64,000 nucleotides of DNA, from NCBI RefSeq assembly GCF_000783395.1, contig NZ_JSFK01000004.1, positions 70,765 to 134,764 of the forward strand, written 5' to 3'. Shown piece by piece: positions 63,868 to 64,000 of this stretch (position 1 is the stretch's first letter; each line of letters starts with the position of its first letter). The notes beneath the pieces were generated by a model. The model searched no databases. It was not told the origin of the DNA and worked only from the letters and a program-made list of their open reading frames with translations. Both the position numbers and the translations under genes were made by a program. The DNA comes from Pseudomonas chlororaphis (lineage in GTDB: Bacteria > Pseudomonadota > Gammaproteobacteria > Pseudomonadales > Pseudomonadaceae).

Positions 63868-63906
63868 CACCGTCCTCCCTAAACCCAATTAAAAGCCCTC
63901 CAACCC

Positions 63907-63930
63907 CACGCCGCCCACCATAGCGGCGTG
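63907..63930 (+). terminator. Hairpin after the accessory genes
   Basis: CACGCCGC and GCGGCGTG form an eight-bp stem. The following sequence (AGTATTTCTGG) is only weakly T-rich, so termination may be partial. Confidence 0.5.
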
Positions 63931-63982
63931 AGTATTTCTGGCCCCCGCAAACCCCGGGGCGCCCTGACCGGAGGCAACCCCC

Positions 63983-64000
63983 ATGCGCCCGCAATCCCCC
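63983..64000 (+). CDS. Start of a rightward phage gene, cut by window edge
   Basis: The ATG at 63983 has GGAGG eight bases upstream and opens MRPQSP before the window ends. The product cannot be told from six codons. Position suggests the beginning of the lysis or late region. Confidence 0.5.

Larger units (their letters stand above)
56093..64000. mobile_element. Mu-like transposable prophage, left part (continues beyond window)
   Basis: The region holds a DDE transposase, a MuB-like ATPase, a Mor-family activator, Ner-like and repressor DNA-binding proteins and accessory genes, all unlike the flanking housekeeping DNA. Early genes run leftward from about 61.6 kb and end with mor beside the element end. 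The repressor and following genes run rightward out of the window. This resembles B3/BcepMu-type phages, where the early block is transcribed toward the left end, rather than Mu itself. The proposed left end is TGTTAACGCGTGACC at 56093. Late genes and the right end are not in view, so whether it is a complete phage cannot be judged. Confidence 0.88.

Noticed and set aside
56093..64000. Tn7-like or Tn5053-like transposon instead of a phage
   Set aside because: Transposase plus ATPase alone would allow it, but Mor, Ner-like and divergent repressor genes are phage regulators and not part of such transposons.

Overview
The window reads as a Pseudomonas chromosome of the P. fluorescens group. The gene order rsmI–rnpB–mraZ…ftsZ–lpxC, the cluster trpS/zapE/rplM/rpsI/petABC/sspAB, an OprD porin, a DUF1302/DUF1329 pair and Pseudomonas-style intergenic hairpin repeats all point that way. 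This is judged from protein features and synteny recalled from the genus, not from a search. No tRNA gene and no CRISPR array was seen.

Layout. (1) 1–8.3 kb holds dispersed housekeeping and accessory genes: an M48 protease (5' end cut by the window), a manganese exporter behind a yybP-ykoY riboswitch, rsmC, a D-2-hydroxyacid dehydrogenase divergent from a LysE exporter, an AraC regulator divergent from an MFS transporter, and a medium-chain acyl-CoA ligase. (2) 8.6–14.9 kb carries a DUF1302/DUF1329 envelope pair with a 910-residue MalT-like LuxR regulator. (3) 14.9–20.4 kb carries an MBL hydrolase, an OmpA-type lipoprotein, YhcB, an alpha/beta hydrolase, an extended TrpS and ZapE. (4) 20.5–24.0 kb is an accessory block (GlxA-type regulator, acyl-CoA dehydrogenase, aldo-keto reductase) between zapE and rplM. 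(5) 24.2–29.1 kb holds rplM-rpsI, petABC (cytochrome bc1) and sspAB. (6) 29.2–34.2 kb holds dolP-diaA-yraN-lpoA facing rsmI, then the RNase P RNA. (7) 34.4–52.4 kb is a complete dcw cluster (mraZ, rsmH, ftsL, ftsI, murE, murF, mraY, murD, ftsW, murG, murC, ddlB, ftsQ, ftsA, ftsZ) followed by lpxC. It is tightly overlapped, with a promoter and three 10-bp-spaced MraZ boxes in front. (8) 52.5–55.9 kb holds a diguanylate cyclase gene broken by one extra base, an OprD-family porin and a small secreted protein.

From about 56.09 kb to the window end lies the left part of a Mu-like transposable prophage of what looks like the B3/BcepMu arrangement. Early genes run leftward from a Ner-like regulator: a winged-helix protein, a coiled-coil protein, a DD35E transposase, a MuB-like ATPase, a small protein and a Mor-family activator. 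They stop at a terminator just inside the phage end. A repressor gene runs rightward behind two matched palindromic operators, one covering its own start codon. It is followed by three unrecognised accessory genes and the start of another gene cut by the window edge. The late genes and the right end must lie beyond 64 kb.

The most unusual signals are in the prophage: a strand-fixed C/A excess that ignores gene direction, tandem ~20-bp repeats at the presumed end, an insertion that seems to split a common Pseudomonas intergenic repeat, and the accessory genes beside the repressor. Elsewhere the notable points are the frameshifted diguanylate cyclase, the C-terminal extension of TrpS and the very long hairpin after petC.
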